A DNA stretch of 64,000 nucleotides from Callaeas wilsoni (taxonomy: Eukaryota > Chordata > Aves > Passeriformes > Callaeidae): assembly GCA_013398955.1 (NCBI GenBank), contig VWPU01008541.1:1-64000 (forward strand), read 5' to 3'. Below, piece by piece: positions 49,891 through 62,278 of the stretch (position 1 is the first letter of the stretch; every line of letters begins with the position of its first letter). The notes beneath the pieces are model-generated. The model ran no database searches, was not told the origin of the DNA, and worked only from the letters and a program-made list of their open reading frames with translations. Made by a program: the position numbers and the translations under genes.

Positions 49891-51399
49891 TGCTTTCAAT
49901 TTCAGGATTCAGCTTTTATGTTGCTCCAGTCGCTGTGCTGGTACTTATCTGTTCGCATATGCACTCTGACAGTGTGATGAACAGAGCTGTATCTTCCAAG
50001 GCTAGAGAAAAAATGTGTTTATGTGGAGGAAATAGTTTCAGTCTTCAGGCTCTAAGGACGTCAATTTTGAAGAAAACTTTTTTTTTCATGGATTTTCTAA
50101 ACCACAAGAAGGAGTCCATGCTAAGGATATGCTATCTGGATGAGAGGCTGATGCAAACAGATTTCTGGACAGCCACAAAAGTACTTCAAGACCGCTTAAA
50201 TTCTTCTGCACAGTCCTGAAGAGCTGCCTGGTCTGTGGTATTTTAATGTGGCTGTTCTTGTAGTTCCAAACACAAGCTGAACAGCGTCTTTAATGTTCTC
50301 TTCTAGAAAGCTAATAAAGCAGATCATGAAGATTTTATTCAGCAGCAGAGCTAACTTCTGCAGCAGGTCCATATTTTCGCTGGCATTAGCACTGTTACAG
50401 GTGGTCCTAATTTTACATGAACAGACAGATCTAAAGCAATTTCTGTTTCACTAGACCTTTGAAAGTTTTCTTTCACATTGGATATGAGAAGGAATTACTT
50501 TTTCCATCCATTTTTCAAAAAAAACATAATAAAGACCATGCAAACAAAAATTGGAAGAGATGGAAGGAGAGGATGAAAACTACTATTTGAGATTTCTTTT
50601 TCACGACAACTTTATAGCAACAGAGATTTTCTATCTTGTCTCTGTCTCACTTATTAAGGAGGAGAAATAGAGGCTAGAGAGAAAAAATTTGCTAAAGTGG
50701 AACTACACTGACTGTTTTCTTCTAACAGAGCAGTTTGGAAGCAAGAGTCAGCAGCACTGACTCTTGCAGACACTCATAACCTGCTCCTTTTCCTTTCCAA
50801 GAACTGAGGAGGAGCTGAAGCTGGAGGTTTGTGCAGGTCCCAGTAAGAAGACCAATTTGCACAGCCAAAGGCAAGTTCAGATGGAACGCAGCACACTCAA
50901 GCCCACTTGTCAAATTAATAATCTGCTTTTCATTGTCACATGTGCATCCCTTTCCACTTGTGCATTCCCACAACGTCTCTTTCCTCTTTCATGTTGCAAA
51001 ATTTCGGTTGAAAACTGACAGCCTTTCCTTGGGATTTAACCCTTTACCCACTAACATTTCACTGTCTCCTGTTGCCCTTGTTCTCTTCAAGTTTTCACTG
51101 TGATAGAATAACTGTGTTTCCTTAATTAACCAGTTACAGCATCAGCACAGGTTCTATTTGGAAATTCTGTATACCGTGTGGAGGAAGTGCTACATCCTTC
51201 AGAATGTAATATGAAATTACTTGTTTCCCAGAAGTAGATAAGGCTCATACTTGCTTTATGGTTGTTTCCAAGCTTTCCTGCATTCCAGCTGTTTGGGCCC
51301 AGAGCTCATCCCACTTTTAGGAATTCAGCTGGAAAAGCTACAGTGTTCAGCTGTCTGAATCCAAGTCTGACTTTGGTGATAGGAACTCCTGCGAGCAAA
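49891..51399. other. non-coding stretch between two G+C-rich blocks
   Basis: Mixed composition, with no gene or named repeat that I can support. Pairs of opposite-strand frames of similar length at 50722-51103 argue against coding. Confidence 0.5.
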
Positions 51400-51725
51400 G
51401 CTGCAAACAAGGTCCTGCCCCTCCTTTCCTTTCAGAGCTGCTTGTAAACTGAGACTTAACACTGCCGCAACTCGCGTTACACTGCAGCTGTGCAGAAGCT
51501 CTGTCTGTGCCTGAGCTTGTACCTCTGTGAATCCACCCCAGACTCACTGGTCCGACTCCCTGGCTTGGCCTTGGACCCATTCCGCTGCTGCACACTTGCT
51601 GATCAGTCTCTGAACTCCGTTCTGACGCGGCGAGCTGCTGTTCTGTCAGCGAGGTCACTGCTCCCGTCTGTGCTGCTGTTGTGCTCATCTCACAGCTCAC
51701 CTTCCCTTGCAGAGCAGGACTATAA
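51400..51725. other. G+C-rich block, possible LTR or other repeat remnant
   Basis: About 320 bases are richer in G+C and in CTG/CTC motifs than the flanks. The run CTGTCTGTGCCTGAGC, ACCTCTGTGAATCC, CCCAGACTCACTGG, TTGGACCCATTCCGC, TGACGCGGCGAGCTGC has the texture of the R-U5 part of some vertebrate retroviral LTRs. I cannot match it to a family, and I see no TG/CA ends or target-site duplication. Frames on opposite strands (51347-51700 minus; 51490-51750 plus) mirror each other and are not credible genes. Confidence 0.25.
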
Positions 51726-54700
51726 TTTCCATCTTCTAAAGCAGAATTAGGATGAGCACTCCTTTCTGTGACTTCTACATGGATTTAAAAGTATTTCTGA
51801 AAATGACATGCTATCAGTTTGTCAAGCAAACTGTCCACTACCTTCAGTTCTTTTCTGTAAAGCAGACATTTAATTAAGAGGTAATAAATCCATTAGAACG
51901 TAGAGAAAACAAACCCTCCATTGTAGGTATCTTTATTTTAACAAATGAAAATATTATCATTATAAGAATATCAGTCTGGAGATGTTCACCTAAGTAATTA
52001 ATGGGAGCTTAATAGTTTAGAAAGGAGCAGGTGAAAGTCAGCGAAAAAAATAAAAGGATGTTTTCCTTCATATCACCAGCAGCCTGGTTAATGACAAAAT
52101 ATGATTTTTAAGTCTGTTCTTTTTTATTATGTTTTCAGTATCCAGTTTCCCAATATCTAAAGGCTTCTTTTCTGCAATAGGAAAGAATTATCCTGAATAC
52201 TTTCTCGAAGTCGAAAAAATTAGAGCTGCCTCGTCCCACTAGTCTAGAGAATCCTTTATCTCATCAAATCATCTTATCTGAGGAAGCAACTTATCAGATT
52301 TTAGTCCTCCAGAGCACAGTTCTGCTTGTTCATGAGCTATTAAAAAGACAGCAATGTTCTTGTACTTCACCCAGTCATGTTTAAGAAATCTTAACCAGTT
52401 TAATAATTCTGGGAGACACTATGAAAAAGCGAAGACTCAGAAGTAGAATGAAGGACACTTGCATGGAGGCATGAAAACCAGAAGAGTTACAATCTTTACA
52501 AAGTTGGTACCATTATTCTCTTGCAGGATTATGCCATTAAATAACTTCTAGTATAGATGAACTTCATATTTGGTTATCTTGAAAGATAATTTTATTGTTG
52601 ATTTTGGATTTATTTCTACTTGGGAGTGACTTACATGTTTGGAAAATGTTTATGTCTTATACCTTCAAAATCAGTGATGCTTGAGAAATACAAATTATTT
52701 CTTTAACTTTTTCTACATGTACTTCAAACATCTTGCAGTGTTTTATAAGTTTTCAAAAAAGCTCAAGGTTGGAATTGTCCCAGTGGCTCCAAGAACTGTG
52801 TGGGAGAAAACACTTCTCTCACCATTGCTCAGTGTGGCCTAAATTGTCCACAACAAAAATGTTAAACCTATCTGTACCATCACTACACCTTCTGAATTTC
52901 AGCTATGAGTTTTGATTGCTCTCCATAATTCTGCTTAGTACTGATTAGAATCTCTCCTGCACCTGTAATATTAATGTTATTAATCTGTGGAATTTCTGGA
53001 AAAAAGTGGTTCATGATCCCTCCCCCAGAGAAACCATCTTTGAGTAAATACAGAATAATAAATAATGAATCTTGGAAGAAGATAGCTAAACAGAGGCAGA
53101 CTATCATGTAGGTGCCCGAATAGTGTTCCGAGACATGAGAGATCCAGTTATGGCTCCTGGTTGAGCAGCAGATTTCAAATCTGATCTTGTATAAATGGAA
53201 TTTCTCATCTGCAAGGAGAAGACGACAATAATTCTCCAGCTTACAGAGGCAGGGACTTTTGATACGTTAAAACACTCATAATAGTTGTAAGGGTATAATA
53301 AGCAAGAGAGATATTAGCCCTTTGCACCTCGTAAATTATTACATATGTGGGAACAACCTTGACTGAACTGAGCAATGAAGCTGATTATTACAATCACAAC
53401 AGATAAGTCCTTTATTTTTTTTCTGTCATTCTCTTTTGCATTACCTACTTTACCCAGAGATATTTACATGAGGTCACTGGGAAGAGAGGGCAATAACATC
53501 AGTCCAGATGTGCAAAATAATAAATTAGTCATGATTGAAACCACCTATGGATAACTGAAATTATTGACCAGCAGTGGTTGCCTGACCTGTATCCATCAAA
53601 ATGTCAAACCATGTAGGGGTAGACAGCAGGTATGCACCCTAGAAAGATTAAGGACTGCATAAATCTCTGATGCTGCTCCATGCTGCTTCAGGCAATTTTG
53701 ACACAGGATAAATTACAATACTGTTCACTCAGAAAACAATATGATTAAAAACAGCACCAGCATTTGCTTGTTTGTTTTTAAAGCACATATCATATTAGTT
53801 ATTAGATGAACTATCTTCTCATTCTGTTGAAAATAGTTTTCAGTAAATGAGTGTTTTATGACACATTCTTTTGCAAAGTCTGATTGAATATTTCTGTAGA
53901 ATTTAAATATGAATAATATTGAATAAAGAATTTTTAACAAACCTAAAAAATTACAGTGACAGCCATATCCCAAAATTGTAAAGTGTGGTTCAAAATTCAA
54001 TTTAAATTGACTTTTTTTCCTCTAAATGCATTTTATAAATTATTCCTGTAACAATCTTCTAACATTTGTGATGTTATGTTGGTTTAATCTATATCATATT
54101 CCCAACATTAGTGTTATTAGCACAAAATATCAATACCTATAGGTCATAATGTTAGCTTTCAACCTTCGTGGAAAAAATATTGAAAAAACTCTGCATAGCT
54201 CAGGCTTAACTACTTCCTTGTTGTCTTTTGATAGCTCAAAATACAATTGCCAGAAATTATATAAAGTCTTGGTTTTTTTCCAGATATTTCTTACCTCTCC
54301 AATATTAATAGCATAATTTGTTTCCATCTGCTCTGTAAGTAGCAAGCATTCACAAAGTTCTTTCATTTACCATCTTAGAACATAGAATCTTAAATTTATG
54401 AATTTTCAAGGATGTTGCTGAAGTTCCAGTGCCTTATTTAAGAGATCATGGAATTCTATAGAAAATTTTCCATTAGCTTCAGTGAAGCAGGTCTCACAGT
54501 TCTTGTCTTGTTTACTATCATCCCTGATGCACAGTAGAATAAATTTATGTAGAAAAGAAGAGAATTTTCATCTTTATGAGGTTTTTCATTTGGTTAGGTC
54601 TGGAATAAGGGAGTTAAACTATAGGAGATCCATGGGAATTTTTTAGATGTGAAAAGGAGAAAACCATTAAAATTTTAGTTCTGCCTACTTTTGGAGCATG

Positions 54701-54777
54701 GCCATCTTCTTGAACTTATAAATCTGACTTCATTGGATTAACTGCCCTTGAAAATGAATTTTTAAAAATTTCCAGTT
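51726..54777. other. AT-rich non-coding stretch
   Basis: No gene supported. Near 54376-54440 a faint resemblance to a CR1 3' tail in reverse orientation (ATAGAATCTTAAATTTATG...) is too weak to call. Confidence 0.55.
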
Positions 54778-55316
54778 ACTGTGGTTTAACCCCAGCCAGC
54801 AAGTAAAGTTCTAGGCAACTCTCATGTCTCTCCCACTACCTCCAACACCAGAGGGATGGGGAGGAGAATCAGAAAAATTAAGACCTGTGGGTTAAGATAA
54901 AAACTGTTTAATAACAGGAAAAAAATAATAATGAAAAATAAAAAGGGGGAGGGGAATAGAACTCAAAGAAAAAAGTAATGGGCAATACAATGCCCAGCCC
55001 ATTCCCCAGCAGCAATCAGCCCCTCCTGGGCAAATCCCCTCCATTTTATCTACTGGGCATGATGCTCTTTGATATGGAATATCCCTTTGGCCAGTTGCAG
55101 TCAGCTGTCCTGGCTGTGCTCTCTCCCAGCTTCTTGTGCATCTGCTCGCTGGCAGAGCATGGGAAACTGAAAAGCCCTTGACTTAGGGTAAGCACTGCAC
55201 AGCAACAACTAAACCAGCAGCGTGTTATCGACACTTTTCTTCCACTAGATCCAAAACACAGCACTTTGCCAGCTACTAGGAAGAAAATTAACTCTATCCC
55301 ACCTGAAACCAGGACA
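54778..55316 (-). mobile_element. solo LTR of an avian endogenous retrovirus, minus strand
   Basis: Read on the minus strand the element starts TGTCCTGGTTTCAGGTGGGA and TAGAGTTAATTTTCTTCCTA, then has CACAGCCAGGACAGCTGAC, the block CCAAAGGGATATTCCAT (plus-strand 55074-55090) and a TATA-like TAGATAAA. It passes a TTATTATT-rich region and ends CTGGCTGGGGTTAAACCACA. Start, promoter, AT-rich middle and end match an LTR family that I recall as abundant in many birds. The length is 539 bp. Flanking hexamers CCAGTT (54772-54777) and CCAATT (55317-55322) agree at five of six bases, a plausible target-site duplication. There is no internal retroviral sequence, so it is a solo LTR. Frames within it are shadows. 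Confidence 0.88.
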
Positions 55317-58300
55317 CCAATTCTAAAATACTTTTCATAGAATACTAATTTAATTCTCTGCTTTTATATTTTCAGTTTTATTTTATGATTCTACATTTTA
55401 TATTTTAGCCTGATATTCTTGTATCAAGACAATGGAAATATGAATGGACAGACTGAAAAACTAAAATTATTATTATCTCAACGTGGACTTTTATAGTTAT
55501 TTAAAAACAAGTGTCCATAAAATTAAATATTAAGCATTGTCCATTAGATGTACCATACACTATGCAAATTACATTACTAAATTTACTTCCCAGTGCCTTT
55601 GTCAGATTTTTAACCATGTTCCTTTAATATCAGTAATTAGAGATTGAAATTAACTGACATAATTTCAGTTACTTAAAAGCCATTTTGAGAATAAAGCATG
55701 ATGTGGTTGAGAAGGTTGTATTTATGCTTTTGACCTAAGTCTCTTTGTCAGTCCTTCATGAGTAACTGTACATCACTCTTGTGTTCACAGAGAGTGTATT
55801 GAAAGTTTCTTAAATTTTTGCTTGACTTAGTTTGGTATGAAAATCTAATTATAAAGCCTTGGTTAGCCCTCTGCTTATAAATTTGTGGTCATCTAGTGAG
55901 GAAGCAGAAACAACGGCATTAGGCTTAGGTGATCTGTTGCATGCTGTGAATAGCAAATACCAAGCAGCGAATACACAAAGCCAGCAGCTTACAAATAAGC
56001 TCCAGTGAAAATTATTCTTTCATATTTCTCAGTGAGCACCTCTGCATGTCAAAGATAATAGAATAAAAAGGCTCCAAATCAGCTCATGAATGATGGAATA
56101 ACATAATTATAATGGAATAAGAGAAATTAATAATGGATAATACAGATATTAAATGCTTTAAACATTCCTAGATACCTTCTTCAGACCTACAAATCTAAGA
56201 TGGTTTCAGTCTGTCACCTCCATACTCTCTGACTGTAGTCCTCTATTTCATCCAGTCTGAAGTAAGACTGAAGTAATCAGAGTAATATTCTTTCAGTTGG
56301 TCCCAGTGATACAGTGCCATACAGGAGAATTTAGTAAATCTCATAGGGATTCCCACTCTTACAGAACTTTTTTCCCCAGGAGCTATGATCAAATAAGTCT
56401 TACACTTCATTACAGGGGATGGAGTGGAAAAAAGAGAATAATTTTGTGTGAAAAATGACCTAAAGCCCTCTTTAGTAGCCAAAAGGAATGGATAAACTAA
56501 AGAATGTATTGAAGGAGGAACAGATTCAAGTCAGAAACAGAGAAGAGGACAGATTCCTATGGGAAGAACTTGGGCAGAAATGGATGCAGGGAACAAGATG
56601 TCTGAGATGAATTAGGATTAAAGCAGCAACAAAGAGTGCTAGGAAATGTAGCAAACTAAATTTTTTAAATAATGTGGCTGAGCAAAACAGAAAACATTTG
56701 AAAGTACAAGGTGTTCTTCTTATTAATAAAATCTACATGAATAGGTACAAGGCCCTGACCTCTCCAATGACCATACAGATTGGTGTTCAGTTTGATTCTT
56801 GAGTCCGCTTACTGTCCATCCTTCAGCTGTTGTTCTCTTGATAGTTCCTAGTTTCTGTTTCCCATCTATAACAGGGCTTCAATTTATAAACCAGGTTATT
56901 AAATGTGGAGTAGTTAAAGGTAAATCTCCTGCCTCATAGTACCTGAACTGCGTCTTTAAGTTTGTAAATAAACCATTGCCCCTGCTCTGAAAGGACTTTC
57001 TGCTTGAATTAACTGTCTTGTAATCTGTAGGAAAAACACAACTATAATAATCGGGCAAGCAAGTAGACCATATAATATTAATAAACTATTACAGACATCT
57101 CACACATTCTTCACACTTGGCTGTCTAAACAAATCAATACAAAAGGAAAGATCTAGTTAAGACCGGTATAAAAATCTAGTGCTTTGTCTTTAAAGCAAGC
57201 CAAAACAACAATTCAACTTTATTGTGTATAGTATGGTTTGTACAGATTGCATCCCAAAGGCTTTACAGAGGTAGATAATATTCTTCCAGGGTAAGATAAT
57301 ATTAACAATGGAAAGAGAGAAATTATATCCACAGTGACATCCCTCTATCAGTGGTGTAAATTGAAACTAGCACTACTGAAATCAATATGCTTTACACTGA
57401 TACAGAATTGCTCAGAGATTAAGATCAGGCCCTGGTTAGGTAAGCAGAGAAACAATTTCTTTTCAGTTGAGAATTGCAGTGGAATGGTAAGTCAATGAAG
57501 CAGAGACACAGGACGGCGGTTTTCAGACAGCATGAAACTTAAGTGAGGAAAGAAAACATAAAGAAGCAGCAAAGCAATATGAGTGAAGTCTATCAGTGTC
57601 TTTAAATTTAAGAGGAAAATGTAGAAACGCTAAATAAAACAATTGTTGGACGAATACATATGATTGTTCTCACTGTCATGGTGTGGACTCAATGGGAGTT
57701 TTTCATCAGCTTCCAATATTAACTTTGTAAAACAAACTATGTACATGTTGCTGGAGTACAGGGAACGCTTTAGGCAGCAGAAACGGAAATAAACAAATGA
57801 GATGTAGTGGTTTACTGAGAGACAAGACAAAATTATGGAGGCATATTTCTTCACTAGATAAGAGCAACAATAAACTACTCAATTCTGTGGGTTTTCTTTA
57901 TCAAAAAACAGCAAGAAACAAAAAGAAAAATAATATTTTTAGTGATCTCCAAAAGAGCAGGGTAATCTTAACAGACTGGAGGTTGAAGTAGCACCACCTT
58001 CTCTTAGCAGCTGGCAGATCTCTTGCTGATACCCACACAATCTCATATGCAGCCCTCTATTCTGACACGGTCACTAGAAGGTATCCATCAGGCCTGATGC
58101 CAGATTCTGCTTCATCACGTTGTATTTAGACATTCAAACACAAAACACAAACAAATACCAAGCATCCTCCCCTGCCAGCCTGCCACACACACCCACAGAA
58201 TCCCACCACAATTAAAATCTGTAGCTACCTACAAAATAATGTGAACTTTGGTAAGTTTGTTCTCTTTCTGCAGATATGACACAATTGAAATTTGTCTGTC

Positions 58301-61300
58301 TGACAAGTCTAAGAGGCACCCCTTAAACAGGAGAGAGAAATTTCCAGACTTGTGTATATTTAAGATTTTTTTTTCAAGGGTAATTTCTTCTCTGTTTAGA
58401 CAGTAGCTGGTTTTTAATTTCAAGTTAGTTGATTATGCCTATAGCCATTGACCAAGGAAAAAAATCATTATCAAATGACAATAAAGTTGTCTTATTCATA
58501 TTTTTTTTTCTTTCAACAATTTCATGTTGCTTTTTTGCTTGTGAGCTTATAAGGATTCTTTTTTCCTTGCTCAAGGTGGAAAGGACATTCTAAGAGACTC
58601 ACAAGTTAACAACTAACCATCATGCTTTTTGCACAGTGTCTGCCATTCTAGCTGTGTGCTAACTCCGTCTCTGATGAGGTTATGATTCTAAAAAGTCCAG
58701 GCAGCATTCCCTTAAGAAAGAATGCATTTGAGAGATCAATACTTTTGACTGCTGGCCTTGTTGAACAAAGATCAATGCATGTACAAAAATCAGCCCAGCA
58801 GATGTGACTGTGAAGACTACCAGGCCCCAGAGAGAGGAATGCCTAATGGGGACAGCTATCTGTATAGCTCTAAAGTGTTCCATTAAGCACTGCACTTCAC
58901 TTGGCTCATGTAGGGGTTGTGATACCTCAAGCTGTGCAGTGGTAATGTGGGTTGTGTTTTAGCCAGTTTATGCTGCTCATGTGAAGTTAGGGGTACTTTA
59001 GCTATGAGATCCCTTATTCCTTGTCCAGCATGGGGCATTAATCAAGTGAAGATGACAGCTATGCCCAGCTCAGAGAATTCTCCTGGCTGCCCCCAGGCAC
59101 CCTGTAGAGAAAGTTATAACACATGACAAACCTTTGCCAACATTTGGTACCTTGAGGCTGTTGCCTGGCCTGTTTTCTTATGTAGCTGGTATTTGTCAGC
59201 TTTCCTGATGGACTTAGAGATGCTATTTAATTTCACTGCATAAGAGAGAGAGAAATGCATTAGCATTTGAGGCCTGTCAATGAAGATTGTGTCACTAGCT
59301 AATAGAAACTGCAAATGTGCCAGATTGCTCAGCAGAAACTGAAGGAGCAGGGGACAGCAAGTCATAGGTTGAATGAAATTTACCCTCTTTATTTTTCCTA
59401 AAGAGCCTTTTCCTTTCAGAAAAACTCGCAAAAGGCAAAAATTTCTCCACAGCCATCATTGAAAGCATGGGAAAGCTGACGCTGAAATAGAGCAAAATAT
59501 AAAATAAAAAATATGTAAACAAACTGGATTCTCAAAGGGAACTTAGGCATCAAACTATCTTTTTAAAAGACAAAATGCCTAATATGTCAAAACCTTGTAA
59601 GGGCTACTTCCCTCAGCATCTCCATTTCTGCTGAATTGGGTAACACTTAAGACCTGAATTAAATTACGTCCTGGAAAAATGTACAAAGCAGGCATTTCCC
59701 TGCAACAGTCAAGCTAGTAGTAACACTGAGAGAACACCTGATGATGTGTGAAGAGCAGTTGGTTTTGCCCAGCTTGTTTTCCTTTTTTTTTTGAGAGCAA
59801 AATTCTAGCTTCTCCATACATGGCATGAAATAAGGATTTCAGCTGGACTCTTCCATTTTTTCAAGAAAGATCTTTAATAATTAAAGATCAGCTCATTGAG
59901 TCCAGCTCAGCTGGCATCCTATGCTATATGTCTTTTTCTGTTTCTTCCCTAGTGAAACAATTCTGCTTTGTGAAAATTACTTAAGTATTCAATGACAGTG
60001 GTAAAAAGAAAATGCTAACTGCATGATTTGGCAGCATTCATGTGGGAGAGTCAGGCTCAGATGCTTTCTCTGGTGATCATTCAGTCTGTTAGAGAAAGCA
60101 AAGTAGCTTGAATGGGACAAAGTTCTTCTAGAAGAACCAACGTGAAGAAAGCAAAAGATACAGAAAACACGTGTGAAAGAATTAGGACAACATAACACAG
60201 TGGTCTAGATACAGCTTACCGTTGCATGTCTGGAATTCCTGTATTAAGGAAGAAAGAAAGAAAATATTTTTATAGATTTCATTCTGCTTACACAGGGTAA
60301 CGGGATAAATTAAAAAAAAAGATGAACAGAAATAAGAGTCCTGTCATATTGGAACAAGGTCTGACATGATATTCTCTGTAAGGCAAATCACAATACAGTC
60401 CTGTTATTTCCTTTTTGTTAGGGAGAGGAGGTCTGGAATGAAAATGTTGGTGGGAGCAACTGATAATGCAGGCGACTCTTAACCTTGAAACTTTTCCAAA
60501 TAATTTGCTTTTCACCCTTGGCTGCTCAACATTAGTGCAGTACAATTATGAAGACATAAACATCACAAGGACATCTGGCACACAGCCTGTCACAATGAGT
60601 TAAACTTGAGTATTTGATTCCCTGAGCAACCATGGGAAGAGAATGAGCCACCTCATCAGGAGTTCAACTGTGTCAGTTTGGGAGGAGGTGAGGATGGGAG
60701 GAGTTGGTCCATCAAGCTCAGACAAGACCCAGCCAACCTTCTACTTTCATTCAGGCAGTGGAAGCAGATCATAAATGGTCCTGTCAAGTCCACAGTCAAA
60801 TGAACTGTAAGAAAGAACCTGGAAGGTACCTCAGCTTGTGCCTAAATACTCTTAAGATACCTTTTCTTTCCCTCCAGTGCAAATGCTGCCATTTGCTTGT
60901 TTTAAATGGTTATAAATCACATAAAGAAGCAAATTGGCTAGGGAATGAAGCATTTAATTTATTTTTGTTTTCACACCATTAGCAAATTTGAGTTGAGGTA
61001 TACTGCAATTTTGATAGACCACTAAGCTGCATTCATTCAGAGTCCTTCATTATCATGTTAACCTTGCTACCTCTTTTTCCCAGACATATGACTTAAAGAT
61101 TTTTAACTGAAGGAGTAGTTGCTACTGATTAGTAAATTAAATTTGGAGTTTCAGTGATATTTTCATTATTATCATTTAATAATTCATGAAGTGAGAACTT
61201 TGCTGAATATATTGAAATACTTAGAAGCAGTACTAGAGGTTTGGGGCAATTCTTTGTTAAGTTTCATTCTTTATTAATTATTAAATACGTTATGTTTCCA

Positions 61301-62073
61301 AATACTTATAAGAAATAGGGTCTTTCTTACCACACTTTGGGAAAATCTAATTCTCATCTCATTTAATGGTTGTGCCATATCAAGGTAACTTCACTGACTT
61401 CATTAAAGACACAGTGTTATGAAAATCATTAAAATTATTAAAAACACTATCAAAAATAGAAAACCCACTGGAGGGATGAAATATTTTTTTCATTACTGTT
61501 TTTCCAATGCTTTTCTCCATCCAAATTGTTTCAGCCTAGCATATACACCCTCCTTCTTTCTCTTTCCATTTGTTTCTTTCTCTCGGTACATGCTTTTACA
61601 TATGTTTTCATCTTATATATATATTGTCAGCATATACATATCCTGGATAACTAGAGCTTAAAATTACCCTATTGCCTGAGCTATTCAACCCACAAAATAA
61701 CAATAAATCTTATATAAACATGTCATTCAAATATGCAGTCATATGGTAAGCATCTCTGTAAAGTAAGCTGAAATTTTGTGTTGCATCTACTGTTACAGTG
61801 GCTCTGATATTTGTCTTGACATATAATGTAAAGTAATATTTTAAATTATAATTATCAAAATTCAGCCATAATTTCTGAATAAAAGTGTGCTTATTTCCTT
61901 AGTTTAGTAATTTATAAGATAATCACATTACTGTTTGAAGACGTTTAAGAAGTGACAAAATGTGACAGCAAAGTTTCTCAAAATAGCAAGTAATCATACT
62001 TAAGGACTGTGTTGCTCCATAAATTAACAGGAGTTGGCTTTATTGCGTTTTGTAGTTCTCTTCACAACTCAGC
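55317..62073. other. AT-rich non-coding stretch of about 6.8 kb
   Basis: No gene or named repeat supported. A 21-base palindrome at 59869-59889 is listed separately. The part at 58660-59110 is somewhat richer in G+C and contains several TGCT and CCAGG motifs but matches nothing I know. A C/A-rich patch lies at 58136-58210. Confidence 0.55.
59869..59889. repeat. 21-base palindrome
   Basis: GATCTTTAAT and its exact complement ATTAAAGATC flank a single A. It sits inside a TTAA-rich stretch and is a perfect 10-bp stem with almost no loop, which favours a cruciform or a dimeric protein-binding site over an RNA hairpin. It may be chance. Confidence 0.8.
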
Positions 62074-62278
62074 TGGAGAGGAGAGGAGAGGAGCGGAGAG
62101 GAGAGGAGAGGAGCGGAGAGGAGAGGAGAGGAGCGGAGAGGAGAGGAGAGGAGCGGAGAGGAGAGGAGAGGAGCGGAGAGGAGAGGAGAGGAGCGGAGAG
62201 GAGAGGAGAGGAGCGGAGAGGAGAGGAGAGGAGCGGAGAGGAGAGGAGAGGAGCGGAGAGGAGAGGAGAGGAGAGGAA
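62074..62278. repeat. 20-bp purine-rich minisatellite
   Basis: A tract of about 205 bases repeats the 20-base unit GGAGAGGAGAGGAGAGGAGC. The GAGCG variant recurs exactly every 20 bases, nine times, from 62091 to 62251. Each unit is itself built from GGAGA pentamers, so it is a higher-order repeat. Apart from the single C per unit the plus strand is pure purine, which favours triplex (H-DNA) formation and polymorphism in length. Because 20 is not a multiple of 3, all reading frames stay open; the four overlapping frames here, 70-113 codons, are artefacts of the repeat. Confidence 0.97.

Noticed and set aside
49740..50219. 159-codon plus-strand frame
   Set aside because: Its first part owes its length to the G+C-rich island, where stop codons are rare. 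It then runs into unrelated AT-rich DNA and no domain is recognisable.
54376..54440. Possible reverse-oriented CR1 tail
   Set aside because: Only a loose resemblance (ATAGAATCTTAAATTTATG); the diagnostic 'gggttggaaggga' block is missing.
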